Assembly: GCF_002214565.1 (NCBI RefSeq)
Contig: NZ_CP015106.1
Span: 620,001 to 684,000, forward strand
Direction: 5' to 3'
Length of the DNA: 64,000 nucleotides
DNA from: Thermococcus radiotolerans
Lineage (GTDB): Archaea; Methanobacteriota_B; Thermococci; Thermococcales; Thermococcaceae
Positions 8,998-17,124 of the stretch are shown here, piece after piece. Under the pieces are notes generated by a model that saw only the letters and a program-made list of their open reading frames with translations, made no database searches and was not told where the DNA came from. Numbering within the stretch: the first letter of the stretch is position 1; every line of letters begins with the position of its first letter. The position numbers and the translations under genes are program-made.

Positions 8998-9042
8998 GTA
9001 AACTTTTTTAAGTCTCGCGGTGTTATGCATACGGTGGTGTCA
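8998..9042 (+). promoter_or_regulatory. Promoter and leader of first DUF996 gene
   Basis: A TATA-like element aaacttttttaag lies at about 9000-9012. About 20 bases downstream is CATACGGTGGTGTCAGTGG, nearly identical to the leader of the next gene (9694-9713). Its GGTGG block serves as the ribosome-binding site for the GTG start at 9043. Confidence 0.55.
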
Positions 9043-9642
9043 GTGGGTGTTGATATAAAAAGCGAGAAGACCCTCGGTCTCGTTGGATCCGTACTGGCAA
9101 TCGTGGGCGGTTTTACCGGCGTCATACCCTACGTGGGGGTGTTCATGGGGACCGTCTCCCTGGTGGGTGCGATACTGGTTCTGGTGGCTTTGAAGGGAAT
9201 AGGTGACAAGGTGGGTGACGACAGACCCTTCAAGTACTACCTGTACTCCATCGTGGTGGCATTCGTCGGTTCGGTAATAGCCGTGATATTCATCGTTGTG
9301 GGTGCTCTGTCCCTATCGAACGCGACCATCGCGGGCATGAGGGCCTTTGAGCATCCCTGGGGCATCTTTGGGACCGGCATGCTGATATTCGGCTTCCTCG
9401 CTTTCATCGCGGTGCTTATACTGGGGGTATACTTCGCGAAGCAGGCGTGGGAAGCGATGTACGAGATAACGGGCGTTGATGAGTTCCAGAGTACGGCAAA
9501 ATGGCTCTGGTGGGGTGCGCTGACGGCCATAATCCTGGTGGGATTCATACTGCTCCTCGTGGCCGCGGTATACCAGATAATAGGCTTCGCAAACCTGCCG
9601 GAGGAGCTTGAAACCGCAACCCCGGCAAACGTGGCACCGTGA
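9043..9642 (+). CDS. DUF996 family membrane protein (tandem copy 1)
   Basis: About 199 residues. It has four or five hydrophobic helices and the DUF996 pattern: SEKTLGLVGSVLAIVGG at the start, FIGxVxxLxGxILxLxAL-type second helix, KYYLYSIVV, and near the end YEITGVDEFQSTAKWLWWGALT. The function of DUF996 is unknown. A start at ATG 9025 is possible, but the predicted transcript start and a GGTGG site favour GTG at 9043. It is a clear paralogue of the next gene and a more distant relative of the two minus-strand genes at 45.4-46.7 kb. Confidence 0.8.
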   Translation: MGVDIKSEKTLGLVGSVLAIVGGFTGVIPYVGVFMGTVSLVGAILVLVALKGIGDKVGDDRPFKYYLYSIVVAFVGSVIAVIFIVVGALSLSNATIAGMRAFEHPWGIFGTGMLIFGFLAFIAVLILGVYFAKQAWEAMYEITGVDEFQSTAKWLWWGALTAIILVGFILLLVAAVYQIIGFANLPEELETATPANVAP

Positions 9643-9667
9643 GCCCATCTTCTCACTCTTTTGGGTA

Positions 9668-9708
9668 ACGTTTTTAAGCTTAGGGTTGATTTTCATACGG
9701 TGGTTTCG
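9668..9708 (+). promoter_or_regulatory. Promoter and leader of second DUF996 gene
   Basis: The TATA-like element cgtttttaagc at 9669-9679 is followed by CATACGGTGGTTTCGGTGG at 9694-9713, matching the leader of the preceding paralogue at all but two positions. The open frame extends back to 9661, but that start lies inside the TATA box, so GTG at 9709 is preferred. Confidence 0.55.
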
Positions 9709-10284
9709 GTGGCCGTTGTTAACGTTAGCAGCGAAAAGAACATGGGAATGTGGGGCGCAATCCTCAGCCTCATCGGCGGTTTTATACCGTACATCGGCAG
9801 TGTGGTATCGCTGATCGGCTTCATCCTGATACTGCTGGCCCTGAAGGGAATAAGCGATGCCGTAGGCGACGAGAGGCCCTTTAAGAACTACCTCTACGGC
9901 GTCATCTTTGCTATAGGCGGTCTGATAGTCATCCTCGCCCTGCTGTTCGGAACCTTTGCCCTCGTTCCAGCGGGATGGCACCTCAGCGAATCGGCCGGGA
10001 TAGGCCTGGCGATCCTGCTCTTCATACTGTTCGTGGCCCTGATAATCGGCGCTGCCTACTTCCAGAAGAGGGCCTGGCTTGCGATGTACGAGATAACCGA
10101 CACCAAGGAGTTCAAGGACGCCGCCACGTGGGTGTGGTGGGGCGCACTTACCGCCATAATCCTCGTTGGATTCCTGCTGCTCCTGATCGCGCGCGTCTTC
10201 GTCATAATAGCCTTCAACAAGATGCCCGCGGAGCTTGGAGAGGAGCCGGAGCCAGCCCCAGCGGAAGAAGAGGTAATCTGGTGA
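9709..10284 (+). CDS. DUF996 family membrane protein (tandem copy 2)
   Basis: About 191 residues, very similar to the gene before it: SSEKNMGMWGAILSLIGGF, then FxPYIGSVVSLIGFILILLALKG, then WLAMYEITDTKEFKDAATWVWWGALTAIILVGF. It has four or five helices and an acidic Pro/Glu-rich C-terminal tail. Function unknown. Having its own TATA element and leader suggests independent transcription or a duplicated regulatory unit. Confidence 0.8.
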   Translation: MAVVNVSSEKNMGMWGAILSLIGGFIPYIGSVVSLIGFILILLALKGISDAVGDERPFKNYLYGVIFAIGGLIVILALLFGTFALVPAGWHLSESAGIGLAILLFILFVALIIGAAYFQKRAWLAMYEITDTKEFKDAATWVWWGALTAIILVGFLLLLIARVFVIIAFNKMPAELGEEPEPAPAEEEVIW

Positions 10285-10312
10285 CCCCTTCTCTTTTGTC
10301 TTTTTGTGTTGT
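10285..10312 (+). terminator. T-rich terminator after the DUF996 pair
   Basis: The tract ccccttctcttttgtctttttgtg directly follows the stop of the second DUF996 gene. It lies in the 42-base space between two converging genes. Confidence 0.5.
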
Positions 10313-10326
10313 AAAAAAAGAAGAAC

Positions 10327-11628
10327 TCAGAGGAGCCTGTCGAGCACTATCGCCGTAAGCGCCCCAACAGCCATCCCGGACTCAAGGATGCTGGCGACTA
10401 TCTTCGGGAAGGCCGTCAGGAACTCCGCCGGGAGCTGGGGTGCGCCGAGGCCGGCTATCAGCGCGGCGGCCAGTATCAGCGTGTTCCTGTCGTTGAACTC
10501 GACCCTCTCCTTTATCAGCCTAAGCCCGGTGACGCTTATCATTCCGTACAGCGCCAGAGTCAGGCCGCCGAGAACCGGCGCGGGCATTGATGCCAGAACT
10601 CCCCCAAACTTCGGAACCAGCGAGAGGAGGATCAGAATAACCGCCCCTATCTGCACCACGTACCTGCTGCCAACCTTCGTGAGGGCCACGACACCTATGT
10701 TCTCCGAGTAGCTCGTCGTTCCACACGCGCCGAGGAGGCCCGCTATCGAGCAGGCCAGGCCCTCGCTGCCGATTCCCCTCGCTATGTGCTTGCCCGTTAT
10801 GCCCGAGCCCGTGACGGTGGCTATCGCGTGGTAGTCCCCGACGCTCTCTATGATGCTCACCATGAAGGCGAAGAGGAGCAGGACTATCGCCGTTGTGTCG
10901 AAGGCCGGCTCGCCCCACGGGAAGGGCCTTGGGATGCTCACAACCGGCAGGCTCTTTACGAGCCCGAAGTCCGTGAGGCCGAGGGGAACGCTCACAAGGT
11001 ATCCAACCGCAGCGCCCACAACGACAGGCATTGCCTTCAGGCTTCCCTTCGCCCTTAGGGCGACCATAACGGTCGTGAGGAAAGTTATGACCGCCACCAG
11101 GGTTGCCCTGGCGATGCTCCCCCCTGACGGGTCCGCGTAGAAGTTGAAGAAGTTCTTGACGGCAACGTCTGCGAGACTGAATCCGATGAGGGTTATCGTA
11201 ACCCCCGTGACCAGCGGGGTGAAGAGCTTCCTGACCTTCCCGATTATCCCGAGCCATCCAATGGCTGCCTCTATCAGGCCTCCAACGATCAGCGCACCCT
11301 GGACCGCGGCCATTCCGAAGCTTGAGCCAATCGCTATGAGGCCCGGGATGAAGGCGAAGCTTGAGCCCTGCACTATCGGGTACCTGGAGCCTATCGTCGT
11401 CTGGAGCAGCGTTGCGATGCCCATCGCCAGCAGAACCGCCTGTATCATGAGGGCAATCTCGGAGCCGCTCAGACCAACTGCACCCCCGACGACCAGGGGC
11501 ACGGTGACGGTGGCACCGAACATCGCGAGAACATGCTGAAGGCCAAAAACCAAAGCCTTTGAAGGTTCAACCTTATCCTCGATTCCAACCTTGAGTACCG
11601 GTCCTTTAATCGTCTCAAGGGTTTCCAT
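10327..11628 (-). CDS. NCS2 family nucleobase (uracil/xanthine) permease
   Basis: The 433-residue protein has about 14 helices and belongs to the nucleobase:cation symporter-2 family. The QH motif of helix 1 is seen in LVFGLQHVLAMFGATVTVPL, QGSSFAFIPGL marks helix 3, and SENIGVVALTKVGSRYV carries the substrate-site region after helix 9. Uracil or xanthine is the usual substrate in this branch; the sequence does not decide which. It has its own promoter and stands alone. Confidence 0.88.
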   Translation of the reverse strand: METLETIKGPVLKVGIEDKVEPSKALVFGLQHVLAMFGATVTVPLVVGGAVGLSGSEIALMIQAVLLAMGIATLLQTTIGSRYPIVQGSSFAFIPGLIAIGSSFGMAAVQGALIVGGLIEAAIGWLGIIGKVRKLFTPLVTGVTITLIGFSLADVAVKNFFNFYADPSGGSIARATLVAVITFLTTVMVALRAKGSLKAMPVVVGAAVGYLVSVPLGLTDFGLVKSLPVVSIPRPFPWGEPAFDTTAIVLLLFAFMVSIIESVGDYHAIATVTGSGITGKHIARGIGSEGLACSIAGLLGACGTTSYSENIGVVALTKVGSRYVVQIGAVILILLSLVPKFGGVLASMPAPVLGGLTLALYGMISVTGLRLIKERVEFNDRNTLILAAALIAGLGAPQLPAEFLTAFPKIVASILESGMAVGALTAIVLDRLL

Positions 11629-11633
11629 TGAAG

Positions 11634-11672
11634 CCCGCTCAACCTGTGTAAAGGTTTGTTTAAAAAGCTTTC
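11634..11672 (-). promoter_or_regulatory. Promoter of the NCS2 permease
   Basis: On the minus strand the sequence reads gctttttaaac (plus 11658-11668), a good TATA element. It would start transcription about 10 bases before the ATG at 11628. Confidence 0.5.
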
Positions 11673-11704
11673 GGAAGCAGGGAAAATAAACAGAAAAATG
11701 TCAA

Positions 11705-13048
11705 TCACCAGCCTTGAACCTTCGTCAGAACCTCGTCCGGAACCCTGCCCTCCTCGACGTCCGCTATGGCCCGCTCCAGCCTGTTGAGACCCTCCTCTAG
11801 GAGCTCCTCCTCTATCGTGAGGGGCGGCTGAATCCTCAGCACGTTACCCTGGAGGAACGCGAGAACTAAACCCAGCTCGTAGGCGCGCCAGACGACCTTC
11901 CTGGCCTCCTCGTAGGCCCTCTCCTTGGTCTCCCTGTCCTTCACAAGGTCAACGCCGAGCATCAGGCCGAGGCCGCGAACGTCGCCGATGAGCTCGTGCT
12001 CCTCCTTCATCTTCTCGAGCCTCTTTCTGGTGTACTCTCCGAGCTTCTCCGCCCTCTTGAGCAGGTCCTTCTCCTCTATCTCCTCGATAACCGCCAAAGC
12101 AGCTCTGCTCGTCACGGGATTGCCGCTGAGGGTGAAGGTGTGTCCAAGCGACGGAAGGGAGTCCATAACCTTGGAGCGCCCTATTATCGCGCTTATGGGC
12201 AGTCCACCGCCGAGGGGTTTGGCTATCGTTATGACATCGGGGGTGACCCCGAAGTGCTCTATCGCGAACCATCTGCCCGTCCTCCCCATGCCGCTCTGAA
12301 CCTCGTCCACAACCAGGAGGATATCGTGTTCATCGAGGATTCTCTTCACCTTTTTGAAGTAATCCTGCGGCGGAACGACCATTCCGGCGTCGCCCTGTAT
12401 CGGCTCGGCGAAGAGGGCCGCGACGCCGTCGGCGTAGACCTCCCCCTCGAACTTCTCCTTGATGTAGGAAACGCACTCCATTTTGCAGGTCTTTGGGTCC
12501 TTCCCGAAGGGGCAGCGGTAGCAGTTGGGGTACGGGATGTAGTGAATACCGCTCAGCTCACCTACTATGGAGCGAACCTCGAAGTCGAGGCCCGTTATAC
12601 TCATCGCGCCGTAGGTTGCCCCGTAATAGCTCCTGAGATAGCTGAGTATCGTTCTCCTCCGCGTGTAGGCCCTCGCGAGCTTTATCGCCCCATCGTTGGC
12701 ATCGCTCCCGCTCATCCCGAAGCCCACCTTCGGGCTCTCGATGGGCGATATCTCGGCGAGCTTCTCAGCCAGGAGGAGCGGCTCAACCGGGAAACCGTAG
12801 ATGAAGGTGAAGTGTATCAGCCTCTCCGCTTGCTCCCTTATCGCGTTCACAACCCTGGGGTTGTTGTGCCCAACGTTCTGAACGGCGGCGTCGCTCAGGA
12901 AGTCTATGTACTCCCTGCCCTCGATGTCCCAGACACGGGCGTTCTCAGCCTTGACGCCCACTATTGGCGCGTAGGTGACGCGAGCCGACCTCGGAAAAAC
13001 CCGTGAATAGCGCTCCACAACCTCCTCCTTGTTCCGGGGGTAGTCCAT
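11705..13048 (-). CDS. Class III PLP enzyme, probable amino-acid racemase or aminotransferase
   Basis: 447 residues of the class III aminotransferase fold. The PLP lysine is Lys277 in [11 protein letters not shown], with Asp248 in [14 protein letters not shown] Cys-rich insertion spans residues 176-192 (C-x2-C-x8-C-x3-C). The Thermococcales members of this fold include broad-specificity and Ala/Ser or Leu/Met racemases as well as ornithine aminotransferase. The Lrp/AsnC gene transcribed divergently from it resembles, as I recall, the Pyrococcus racemase neighbourhood. Substrate and reaction cannot be fixed from sequence. Confidence 0.8.
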   Translation of the reverse strand: MDYPRNKEEVVERYSRVFPRSARVTYAPIVGVKAENARVWDIEGREYIDFLSDAAVQNVGHNNPRVVNAIREQAERLIHFTFIYGFPVEPLLLAEKLAEISPIESPKVGFGMSGSDANDGAIKLARAYTRRRTILSYLRSYYGATYGAMSITGLDFEVRSIVGELSGIHYIPYPNCYRCPFGKDPKTCKMECVSYIKEKFEGEVYADGVAALFAEPIQGDAGMVVPPQDYFKKVKRILDEHDILLVVDEVQSGMGRTGRWFAIEHFGVTPDVITIAKPLGGGLPISAIIGRSKVMDSLPSLGHTFTLSGNPVTSRAALAVIEEIEEKDLLKRAEKLGEYTRKRLEKMKEEHELIGDVRGLGLMLGVDLVKDRETKERAYEEARKVVWRAYELGLVLAFLQGNVLRIQPPLTIEEELLEEGLNRLERAIADVEEGRVPDEVLTKVQGW

Positions 13049-13165
13049 GCTCTCACCGTACTGCTATATGCGTTTGAAATTAATAGCAATTTCGCCCAGA
13101 TTTTACTAATTTCGCAGAAAAAATTAAAAAGATAGCAAAATATTGACAAAAATTGAGGTGAGAAA
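13049..13165. promoter_or_regulatory. Divergent AT-rich promoter region with direct repeat
   Basis: This 117-base region separates the minus-strand PLP enzyme from the plus-strand Lrp gene and is far richer in A/T than its surroundings. AATTTCGC occurs twice, at 13088-13095 and 13108-13115, exactly 20 bases apart, or about two helical turns. A TATA-like aaaaaattaaaaag at about 13117-13130 could serve the Lrp gene. Lrp-type octamers bind such phased sites, so autoregulation is inferred. Confidence 0.5.
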
Positions 13166-13627
13166 ATGCGAACTAGTGAGCATCTTGACGAACTGGACAG
13201 AATGATACTCCACATCCTCCAGGAGGACGGGCGGGCCAGCTACTCCGAGATAGCAAGACGCCTCAAGGTGCCGGAATCGACTGTCAGGCTCAGGGTGAAG
13301 AAGCTCGTCGAGAGGGGCGTCATAAGGAAGTTCTCGGCGCTCATAAATCCATTCAAGGCGGGCTACTCGATAGTCGCGTTCATAGCGGTCGACGTTGAGC
13401 CGAGCAGGGTGAAGAAGGCCGCGGAGGAGCTGAGCAAGCTGCCAGAAGTGGACGTTCTGGGCATAGCGACCGGGGCGCACGATATACTCATGCAGGTAAC
13501 CGTTAAGGACCTTCAGGAGCTCGAGAGCTTCCTCATAGAAAAGCTGGGAAGAATAGAGGGGCTGAGGAGCACGGAAACGTCAATCCTCACGAGCGTAAGG
13601 AAATGGGGCTACGCGAGGGTGTTCTAA
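13166..13627 (+). CDS. Lrp/AsnC family transcriptional regulator
   Basis: 153 residues. The N-terminal helix-turn-helix is seen as LDELDRMILHILQEDGRAS and IARRLKVPESTVRLRVKKL. A RAM ligand-binding domain follows, with VDVLGIATGAHDILMQV. ATG at 13166 follows GAGGTGAGAA. It is divergent from the PLP amino-acid enzyme and probably controls it in response to an amino acid. It converges with the M24-like gene, overlapping its end by 4 bases. Confidence 0.9.
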   Translation: MRTSEHLDELDRMILHILQEDGRASYSEIARRLKVPESTVRLRVKKLVERGVIRKFSALINPFKAGYSIVAFIAVDVEPSRVKKAAEELSKLPEVDVLGIATGAHDILMQVTVKDLQELESFLIEKLGRIEGLRSTETSILTSVRKWGYARVF

Positions 13628-14700
13628 GTCACCCTCTCGAGCCCATCCTTTTTGACGATGTACGTGTCCTCGTGCTTTATCGCCCCCTCCGGAATCATCA
13701 GCGGCGAATGGATAACCGCTAGGACCATGTTCTCCTGAACCTTCGCGGCCCTCTGCGGGACGACTATGGTGGAAATGGGGGGCTCCTCTATGAGCAGGCC
13801 AACGCCGTGGGTGTAGCCGGCTATGTAAGCCTCGCCGAATCCCCTCTCCCGGAAGAAGTTTGCGAGCTTCTTCTCGACGGTGTTCAGTGCAACACCCACT
13901 CTCGTCTCCTCAAGCGCGATTCTGTAGGCCTCTTCCTTGGTCTCAATGGCCCTCCCGACCCTCTCGCCCGGCTCGCCGACCACAAAGGTTCTCGCCACGT
14001 TGGCGTAGTAGTTGTTCCAGTCTGCACCGATGACGACTGTAACGACACCGTTTCCGGGGACTTTCAGGTCGCGGAAGGGCTCGGCGTGCGCCCTCGGCGT
14101 CGTTGAAACGTAGACCTTCGGGTCTTCGCTGCCGCTCAGCATGAGCTCCCTCACAACTTCAGCCGCTATCTCCAGCTCGCTGAGGCCAGGTTTTATAACC
14201 TCCTCGGCGACCTTCATACCGCGCCCTGCGATTTTCCCGGCTTTCCTGATGTTGTCGAGCTCCCATTCTTCCTTTATCATCCTCAGTCCCATCGTGAGGT
14301 CGAGGATGTCCACTATCTCCATGGTCGGGTTGAGGCGCTCGAATATCTTGAGGAATATAAGGTAGGCGTCGCGCTCTATGCCGAATTCGAGTCCAACGCG
14401 GCTCATCCCGTTGCGGTGTATCCAGCCCACAACGCCGGCCATCAGGTCCTCCACCTTCTGGAACTCCACGACGTTCTCAATCCAGCTCTTCTCCCTGAAA
14501 AGCCCGGCTTCGCCCTTGACGACGTAGACCACCGGCTCGCCCTCGGCAGGAATGAGGAGGCTCGGACGAAGCCACTTGGTTCCGGTGAAGTAAATGAAGC
14601 TGGAGAGGGTTCTTATCACCGCCCCGTCTATCTCGTTCTCCCTCAACAGCTCCTGAAAGCGCTCCACCCTTCTTCTGAATATCTCCCTGTCCCCGCGCAC
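13624..14700 (-). CDS. M24 (Xaa-Pro peptidase/prolidase-fold) protein with degenerate metal site
   Basis: About 358 residues with the creatinase-like N-terminal domain and the pita-bread C-terminal domain of M24 peptidases. Active members bind two metals with Asp, Asp, His, Glu, Glu. Here IGADWNNYYANVARTF aligns to the LGAxYxGYxxDxTRTF motif with both Asp positions changed (to Val and Asn). THGVGL keeps the His, but the first metal Glu position reads AVIHSP; the final KHEDTYIV keeps Glu. It is therefore probably not a metallopeptidase. GTG at 14700 (after GAGGTGAT) is the likely start. Confidence 0.75.
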   Translation of the reverse strand: MRGDREIFRRRVERFQELLRENEIDGAVIRTLSSFIYFTGTKWLRPSLLIPAEGEPVVYVVKGEAGLFREKSWIENVVEFQKVEDLMAGVVGWIHRNGMSRVGLEFGIERDAYLIFLKIFERLNPTMEIVDILDLTMGLRMIKEEWELDNIRKAGKIAGRGMKVAEEVIKPGLSELEIAAEVVRELMLSGSEDPKVYVSTTPRAHAEPFRDLKVPGNGVVTVVIGADWNNYYANVARTFVVGEPGERVGRAIETKEEAYRIALEETRVGVALNTVEKKLANFFRERGFGEAYIAGYTHGVGLLIEEPPISTIVVPQRAAKVQENMVLAVIHSPLMIPEGAIKHEDTYIVKKDGLERVT

Positions 14701-14710
14701 ATAAATCACC

Positions 14711-16051
14711 TCAATCCTTCCAGTCCAGCAGTCTCTTCTCGCCCTCAATCCTTTTATATGGCTCGATGTCCATCGTCATCTCAAGGGTGCCGAGGTACTC
14801 GCCGTCCCTCCCGAACAGCGGGACGTACCTGATGTAGACGTACTTCGGCCCGAGCCGGAGCCAGAAGGCTGCCTCCTTCTTCCTGCCCTCCTTGAAGGCC
14901 TTGAGGATTTTGTTCACTATGTGGACGCTCTTCGGGGGATGGCAGAGCTGGACGGGCCTTCCGAGCACGGACGGGGTTCTCGCGAATATCCTCTCCCCCG
15001 GCGAGAAGAAGCGAACCCTGTCGTCTCTGTCTATAAAGGTCACGTCCACCGGAAGGGCCTCGAATATCGCCTTTAGTTCCTCAATGCTCACGTAGCCGGT
15101 TCCAAGGTCTATATCGCCCTCGCGTTCGAGTTCTGACTTGTCAAACTCCAGAGGCTGGCCCTTCAATGTCTGCTGGATCTCCCTCGGAAGGTTCAGCAGT
15201 TCCTCAGCGCTCAGCTCTGGGTCGATCTCCCACGGATGGAGCGGCTCAACGTCCTCTCCCGGGTCCCACGCTGGCGGATTAACCTTGTAATAGCCGAACT
15301 CGTCTTCCTGCATCCTTATTGCCTTCCACTCCCCATCGCTCAGCAGGGCCTTTAGGGTGGGGTAGTAGATGTTGTTCTCCCTGAAGACCATGTCACTCAG
15401 CGCGAATGAAGCCCCGCCCGCCTTTTCCTTAAAGCGCTCAACGAACTCCTCCCAGGGCATCTCGCCCCTTTTCCTCAAAAGCTCGGCCAGGTGCTTTACC
15501 ATGAACCTTATCTCATCGTGCTTTGTCCAGAGAACTGTCGCTATCGCGGTCAAACCGCGGCGCTCGATGTAGGGGAAGGTGAGCATCTCCTCGCGGTTGT
15601 AGTGGGTGAAACCGACCTTCCTGAGGTTGCCCACTATCTCCTCCAGAACGCCGAGGATTTCCTCCCTCATGCGCTCGTCCCTGGTGGTTGCCAGAGTCCT
15701 CGCGTAGAGGTTGAGCATCTCGGAGTCCTTCATTATCTCCTTGTTCTCGAGGTAGAGCGTCTTGAGCGGGTGCCCGTCGGGTAGTTCCCTCTCTTCCAGC
15801 TCATCGGTCCCCTTCACAGCCTCCCTGAACAGCTCAACGTGAAGGTCGCACATCTTCGCTATGTCCTTGGCAGAGACTCCCTCCCTCACCAGCTCCTGCT
15901 CTATGATTGGAATCTCCAGAGGGGAGATACCGCTCAACACGACCCTGAACTCTTCCTTGAGTTCGTTAACGTCCTCCCCCTCATGAATCCGGAGAAGGAG
16001 CCTCTTCAACTGCTCCTTCTTGTATTCGCGATCCTTCAGCAATTCAGTCAT
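14711..16051 (-). CDS. DUF438, hemerythrin-like and PAS domain protein
   Basis: About 446 residues. Residues 1-95 match DUF438 (LKDREYKKEQLKRLLLRIHEG, SGISPLEIPIIEQELV). About 110-260 is a hemerythrin-like helical region, with HYNREEMLTFPYIE and TKHDEIRFMVKHL supplying His and Glu metal ligands. The C-terminal 130 residues are a PAS domain (DVTFIDRDDRVRFFSP, YIRYVPLFGRDGEYLG). Proteins of this COG are thought to sense oxygen, NO or redox state; here that is inference. ATG at 16051 follows AAGGTGG. Confidence 0.82.
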   Translation of the reverse strand: MTELLKDREYKKEQLKRLLLRIHEGEDVNELKEEFRVVLSGISPLEIPIIEQELVREGVSAKDIAKMCDLHVELFREAVKGTDELEERELPDGHPLKTLYLENKEIMKDSEMLNLYARTLATTRDERMREEILGVLEEIVGNLRKVGFTHYNREEMLTFPYIERRGLTAIATVLWTKHDEIRFMVKHLAELLRKRGEMPWEEFVERFKEKAGGASFALSDMVFRENNIYYPTLKALLSDGEWKAIRMQEDEFGYYKVNPPAWDPGEDVEPLHPWEIDPELSAEELLNLPREIQQTLKGQPLEFDKSELEREGDIDLGTGYVSIEELKAIFEALPVDVTFIDRDDRVRFFSPGERIFARTPSVLGRPVQLCHPPKSVHIVNKILKAFKEGRKKEAAFWLRLGPKYVYIRYVPLFGRDGEYLGTLEMTMDIEPYKRIEGEKRLLDWKD

Positions 16052-16162
16052 CTTTACCACCTTCATGACAAGTGTCATATAAAACGTTTATAAGCATTCC
16101 TGGGCATATCTGCCCAACAAGGTTTATATGCCGCGCGTCATATAAGGATAACGGTGGAAAAC
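16052..16162. promoter_or_regulatory. Divergent promoter with near-perfect palindrome
   Basis: Minus-strand TATA gcttataaac (about 16086-16095) faces DUF438, and plus-strand TATA ggtttatatg (16121-16130) faces the DUF2249 gene. Between them lies TGGGCATATCTGCCCA (16101-16116), an inverted repeat with 6-base arms, placed to control both. CCGCGCGTCATA at 16131-16142, directly after the plus TATA, recurs at 16646-16657. Confidence 0.6.
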
Positions 16163-16640
16163 ATGATACTCGATGTTCGTGGATTGCAGCCCCCGCAACC
16201 GGCTGTTATGATGGTGGAAGCCCTCGCCAAGCTCAAAGCGGGAGAAACTCTGGAGGTAATCGGCGACAAGCCTTTCGTTGACATGATAGGGAAGCTTGAG
16301 GAGGCCGGTTACAGGATTGAGTTGAAGGAAATCGGTGAAGCCTTCGTGCTCAGGATAACCAAAACCGAGAACTCGAGAGAGCTCACGATGGAACTCAAGG
16401 AGTGTGACGATAAGCTGGACGAGATAACCGAGGAAACCAACGTGGCCCAGCTCCTCAAAGTCTACCCGGAGTCCCTTAAGATACTTCGTGAAGTACGGCT
16501 TCTCACCCCTCGAGAATCCGGAGATGAGGAGAACCCTCGCCAAGACGATAACCCTGAAGGATGCCAAGAGCCTCCTCGGAATGAGCGACGAGAAGTTCGA
16601 AAAGATGATGGAAGAGCTTAAGGAACTGGAAAAGGCTTAA
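16163..16640 (+). pseudogene. DUF2249-DUF1858 protein gene split by a +1 frameshift
   Basis: Frame one, from ATG 16163 (after GGTGG), encodes a DUF2249 domain (LDVRGLQPPQP, LEVIGDKPFVDMIGKLEEAGY) and the start of DUF1858 (VAQLLKVYPESLKI). From about 16485 the homologous sequence continues in the next frame, with FVKYGFSPLENPEMRRTLAKT through KFEKMMEELKELEKA, to the TAA at 16638-16640. The first frame runs on as nonsense-like sequence to 16621. One extra base at 16484-16487 explains it. The intact product would have about 158 residues. It could be a true mutation, a strain-level event or a sequencing error. Confidence 0.75.
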
Positions 16641-16666
16641 ATATTCCGCGCGTCATAGTGGTACCC
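16634..16666 (+). promoter_or_regulatory. Promoter of the XRE-type regulator, sharing a motif with the upstream promoter
   Basis: The TATA-like element cttaaatatt (16636-16645) is followed at once by CCGCGCGTCATA (16646-16657), the same 12 bases that follow the TATA of the DUF2249 gene. Spacing from the TATA predicts transcription starting at or next to ATG 16667, so the mRNA may be leaderless. Confidence 0.5.
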
Positions 16667-17053
16667 ATGAAGACGAACGCCTTTGACGTCGCAGCAAGGT
16701 ACGTGTATCCCTCCCTGCGGAGAAGACTCGTTGAAATCCTTCGCGGAAAGGGCCTCAAGCAGACCGAGATAGGGGAGCTCCTGTACATCACTCAGTCCGC
16801 CGTCTCGCGCTATCTGAGGATGGACAGAGGGGCCCTGATAGACGTCTCGAAGTTCCCGGACATAGATGCCAGGGTGATGGCGCTGGCCGAGAGAATAGTC
16901 AGGGAGAGCCCGACAGAGTACGAGATTCATTCAGAGCTCGTCCGGATATCCCTCGAGATGCTCGGCAGGGGTTACGTCTGTTCCCTCCATTCACAGCTTG
17001 ACCCGGAGGTCGATCCCGCCAAGTGCAGGGTCTGCCTGGAACTTTTCGGCTGA
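16667..17053 (+). CDS. XRE-type helix-turn-helix regulator with C-terminal Cys motif
   Basis: About 128 residues, resembling the archaeal COG2522 predicted regulators. The helix-turn-helix is visible in KQTEIGELLYITQSAVSRYL. The C-terminal end has VCSLH and CRVCLELFG, three cysteines (one plus CxxC) and a His that could bind zinc or an iron-sulfur cluster. Its promoter carries the CCGCGCGTCATA motif, consistent with control of itself and of the neighbouring DUF2249 gene (inference). Confidence 0.7.
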   Translation: MKTNAFDVAARYVYPSLRRRLVEILRGKGLKQTEIGELLYITQSAVSRYLRMDRGALIDVSKFPDIDARVMALAERIVRESPTEYEIHSELVRISLEMLGRGYVCSLHSQLDPEVDPAKCRVCLELFG

Positions 17054-17079
17054 ACTAAGGCTTCTAGGGCGCTCTAAGG

Positions 17080-17124
17080 GAAGGTTTAATACCTTTCGAC
17101 GCCTATTTTAGCCCGGTGATATCC
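17080..17124 (+). promoter_or_regulatory. Promoter of the orphan gene at 17125
   Basis: AAGGTTTAATACCTT at 17081-17095 combines a TATA-like core with a 5-base inverted repeat. The ribosome-binding site GGTGAT at 17115-17120 precedes the GTG start. Confidence 0.45.

Noticed and set aside
11996-13006. Long plus-strand open frame opposite the class III PLP enzyme
   Set aside because: It is a shadow caused by codon bias on the other strand; it matches no domain and has no ribosome-binding site.
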